From contig NZ_JABWCU010000022.1 in the NCBI RefSeq assembly GCF_018491765.1, positions 1 to 64,000 on the forward strand: DNA of 64,000 bases, given 5' to 3'. The notes below the pieces were generated by a model, which saw only the letters and a list, made by a program, of their open reading frames with translations, was not told the DNA's origin and ran no database searches. A program made the translations under genes and the position numbers. Positions 62,434 to 64,000 of the stretch are shown piece after piece. The DNA is from Novosphingobium profundi (lineage in GTDB: Bacteria > Pseudomonadota > Alphaproteobacteria > Sphingomonadales > Sphingomonadaceae). Every line of letters starts with the position of its first letter. Positions within the stretch are counted from its first letter, which is position 1.

Positions 62434-63119
62434 CCTCCCGCACCCTTCGGGCCTTGCGTCGGATCGCGCGTGTCTTGCGCGGCTTGCCGGCAGCGAGAGC
62501 CGGTGTCGCCGTCACCGAAACCGCGCTCGTGCTGCCATTCTTCCTGGGGGCTGGACTGTGCGGCATCGAGCTTGCCAATTTTTCGCTCACCACGATGAAG
62601 GTGGGACAGCTCGCCGTCCAGATCGCCGACAACGCCTCGCGCATCGGCGACATCTCGACGCTCGAAAATCGCAAGATCTACGAATCCGACATCAATGACC
62701 TGTTTCTCGGCGCAGCCGTCCAGGGCGGAACGGGAATGGATCTGTACCACCACGGCCGCGTCATCGTCAGCAGCCTCGAGATGAACTCGGACAAGGACCA
62801 GTACATCCATTGGCAGCGCTGCCTGGGGACGTTGAATGCCACGTCCAGCTACGGCAAGCCCGGCGACGTGCTCGACCCGGGCATGGGCCCCAAGGGACGC
62901 GAGGTCATGGCAATGGAGGGTGGCGCGGTCATCTTCGTCGAGATCCGCTACGTCTATCAGCCGCTCATCTCGCAGGCCCTGATCGGCGATCCGACCATCT
63001 CCACGGTCTCGTCCTTCACCGTACGCTCGAGCCGCGATCTCTCGCAGATCTATCAGGCCGACAGTTCGGCGCCCGACCCGATCGCGGCTTGCGACAAATT
63101 CACCGCCACCACGTCCTGA
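62430..63119 (+). CDS. TadE-like protein
   Basis: A 229-residue protein with a TadE-type N-terminus (GVAVTETALVLPFFLGAGL) and a globular part with Cys in QRCLGTL and IAACDKF. It overlaps the preceding gene by 4 nt (ATGA) and is followed by a strong terminator, so the three Tad-type genes form one unit. Probably a minor pseudopilin or assembly component. Confidence 0.82.
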   Translation: MTSRTLRALRRIARVLRGLPAARAGVAVTETALVLPFFLGAGLCGIELANFSLTTMKVGQLAVQIADNASRIGDISTLENRKIYESDINDLFLGAAVQGGTGMDLYHHGRVIVSSLEMNSDKDQYIHWQRCLGTLNATSSYGKPGDVLDPGMGPKGREVMAMEGGAVIFVEIRYVYQPLISQALIGDPTISTVSSFTVRSSRDLSQIYQADSSAPDPIAACDKFTATTS

Positions 63120-63137
63120 GCGGATATGGCCGGTCAC

Positions 63138-63177
63138 GAAAAAGGCCCCCCGGACCAAATCCGGGGGGCCTTTTTTC
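63138..63177. terminator. Bidirectional rho-independent terminator
   Basis: The left arm 63138-63154 pairs with 63160-63176 in a stem of 15 or more bp around a 5-nt loop, with A and T tracts on both sides. It lies between the convergent Tad unit and pdhB. Confidence 0.92.
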
Positions 63178-63228
63178 AGTACCTTTGGCTCGTGCCGGAA
63201 CCGATCCGGCGCGAACCCAGGCTCGCTA

Positions 63229-64000
63229 TCAGCGGTAGCAGACCTTCTTGACGGCTGCGATCACGCGATCGGTGTCGATCAGCGCGGCGTGCTCGAGGTT
63301 TGCGGCGTAAGGCAGCGGAACGTCCTCGTTGCAAACGCGAAGGACCGGTGCGTCGAGGTTGTCGAAGCCTTCCTCCATGCAGATCGCGGCGATTTCCGAA
63401 GCGATCGAACAGACCGGGAAGCCCTCTTCGGCCACCACGATGCGGTTGGTCTTGGCGAGGCTTGCCAGCACCGCTTCCTTGTCGAGCGGACGCAGCGTGC
63501 GAAGGTCGAGCACTTCGGCGTCGATGCCTTCTTCAGCCAGCTTCTCGGCCGCTTCCAGAGCCACGCCGACGCCGATCGAATACGACACGATCGTCACGTC
63601 CGAACCTTCGCGCATGATGCGCGCCTTGCCGATCGGCAGGACGTGATCGTCGAGCTCGGGCAATTCGAACGAACGGCCGTAGACGAGTTCGTTCTCGAGG
63701 AAGACCACCGGGTCCTCGCTGCGGATCGCCGCCTTCATCAGGCCCTTGGCGTCCGACGCATCGTAAGGCGCGATAACCACGAGGCCGGGAACGTTGGCGT
63801 ACCACGGGCCGTAGTTCTGCGAGTGCTGTGCACCCACGCGCGAGGCCGCGCCGTTGGGGCCGCGGAACACGATCGGACAGCGCATCTGGCCACCCGACAT
63901 GTAGTTGGTCTTGGCAGCCGAGTTGATGATGTGGTCGATCGCCTGCATGGCGAAGTTGAATGTCATGAACTCGACGATCGGGCGCAGGCCACCCATCGCA
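63229..64000 (-). CDS. pdhB: Pyruvate dehydrogenase E1 beta subunit, 5' part cut off
   Basis: The 255 or more C-terminal residues of the E1 beta transketolase-like subunit, which makes acetyl-CoA with PdhA, E2 and E3. Blocks are VEFMTFNFAMQAID, QMRCPIVFRGPNG, GLVVIAPYDASDAKGL and VLDLRTLRPLDKE; the C-terminal VCNEDVPLPYAANLE is the usual end. The gene continues past the window edge, so its start is not seen. Confidence 0.95.
   Translation of the reverse strand, partial: AMGGLRPIVEFMTFNFAMQAIDHIINSAAKTNYMSGGQMRCPIVFRGPNGAASRVGAQHSQNYGPWYANVPGLVVIAPYDASDAKGLMKAAIRSEDPVVFLENELVYGRSFELPELDDHVLPIGKARIMREGSDVTIVSYSIGVGVALEAAEKLAEEGIDAEVLDLRTLRPLDKEAVLASLAKTNRIVVAEEGFPVCSIASEIAAICMEEGFDNLDAPVLRVCNEDVPLPYAANLEHAALIDTDRVIAAVKKVCYR

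Overview
The window is high-GC alphaproteobacterial chromosome and most probably comes from a sphingomonad, with Novosphingobium or a close relative the best guess. The evidence is the gene order dusB-ntrB-ntrC-ntrY-ntrX-hfq-hflX, the fused ispDF gene, the tandem-domain Hfq, and the dense set of flavin monooxygenases, alpha/beta hydrolases and Tat-exported oxidoreductases. The genus is an inference; no rRNA or tRNA gene was found.

About 1-34 kb is an accessory catabolic island. It carries three luciferase-like (LLM) flavin monooxygenases, an FAD aromatic-type monooxygenase, an M24 peptidase homologue and an SDR. It also has nine alpha/beta-hydrolase-fold proteins, a DUF3089 protein, a class-C beta-lactamase-fold esterase, an amidohydrolase, a methyltransferase, an AllA-like cupin, a cytochrome c, a Tat amine oxidase, an APH-type kinase, four MFS carriers and three Tat-exported DUF1838 proteins. 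A plausible scheme is periplasmic trimming of a complex ester- or lactone-containing compound by the exported enzymes, import by the GPH-type carriers, flavin-dependent oxygenation in the cytoplasm, and hydrolysis of the resulting esters or lactones. The substrate cannot be read from the sequence. No flavin reductase, TonB receptor or transcription factor lies in the island.

Two things tie the island together. First, nearly every upstream gap in it contains a copy of a 17-bp dyad (consensus TRTCCGACNGKCGRTCA), which suggests one regulon under a regulator encoded elsewhere. Second, three of its alpha/beta-hydrolase-fold proteins carry G-x-H-T-G where the nucleophile elbow G-x-S-x-G is expected, so histidine replaces the catalytic serine; two of these also lack the usual C-terminal triad histidine.

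About 34.3-64 kb is mostly housekeeping. It holds an acyl-CoA dehydrogenase at the border, then mazG, hflX, hfq, the Ntr nitrogen-regulation block, dusB, ispDF, a CinA-type amidase, a RatA/COQ10 protein, lipA, a beta-carbonic anhydrase, a TPR-like exported protein, gyrA, a DUF952 protein, a YhhN protein, trmFO, an EF-hand protein, a squalene/phytoene-synthase-like protein, three Tad-pilus-type genes, and the C-terminal part of pdhB cut by the window edge.
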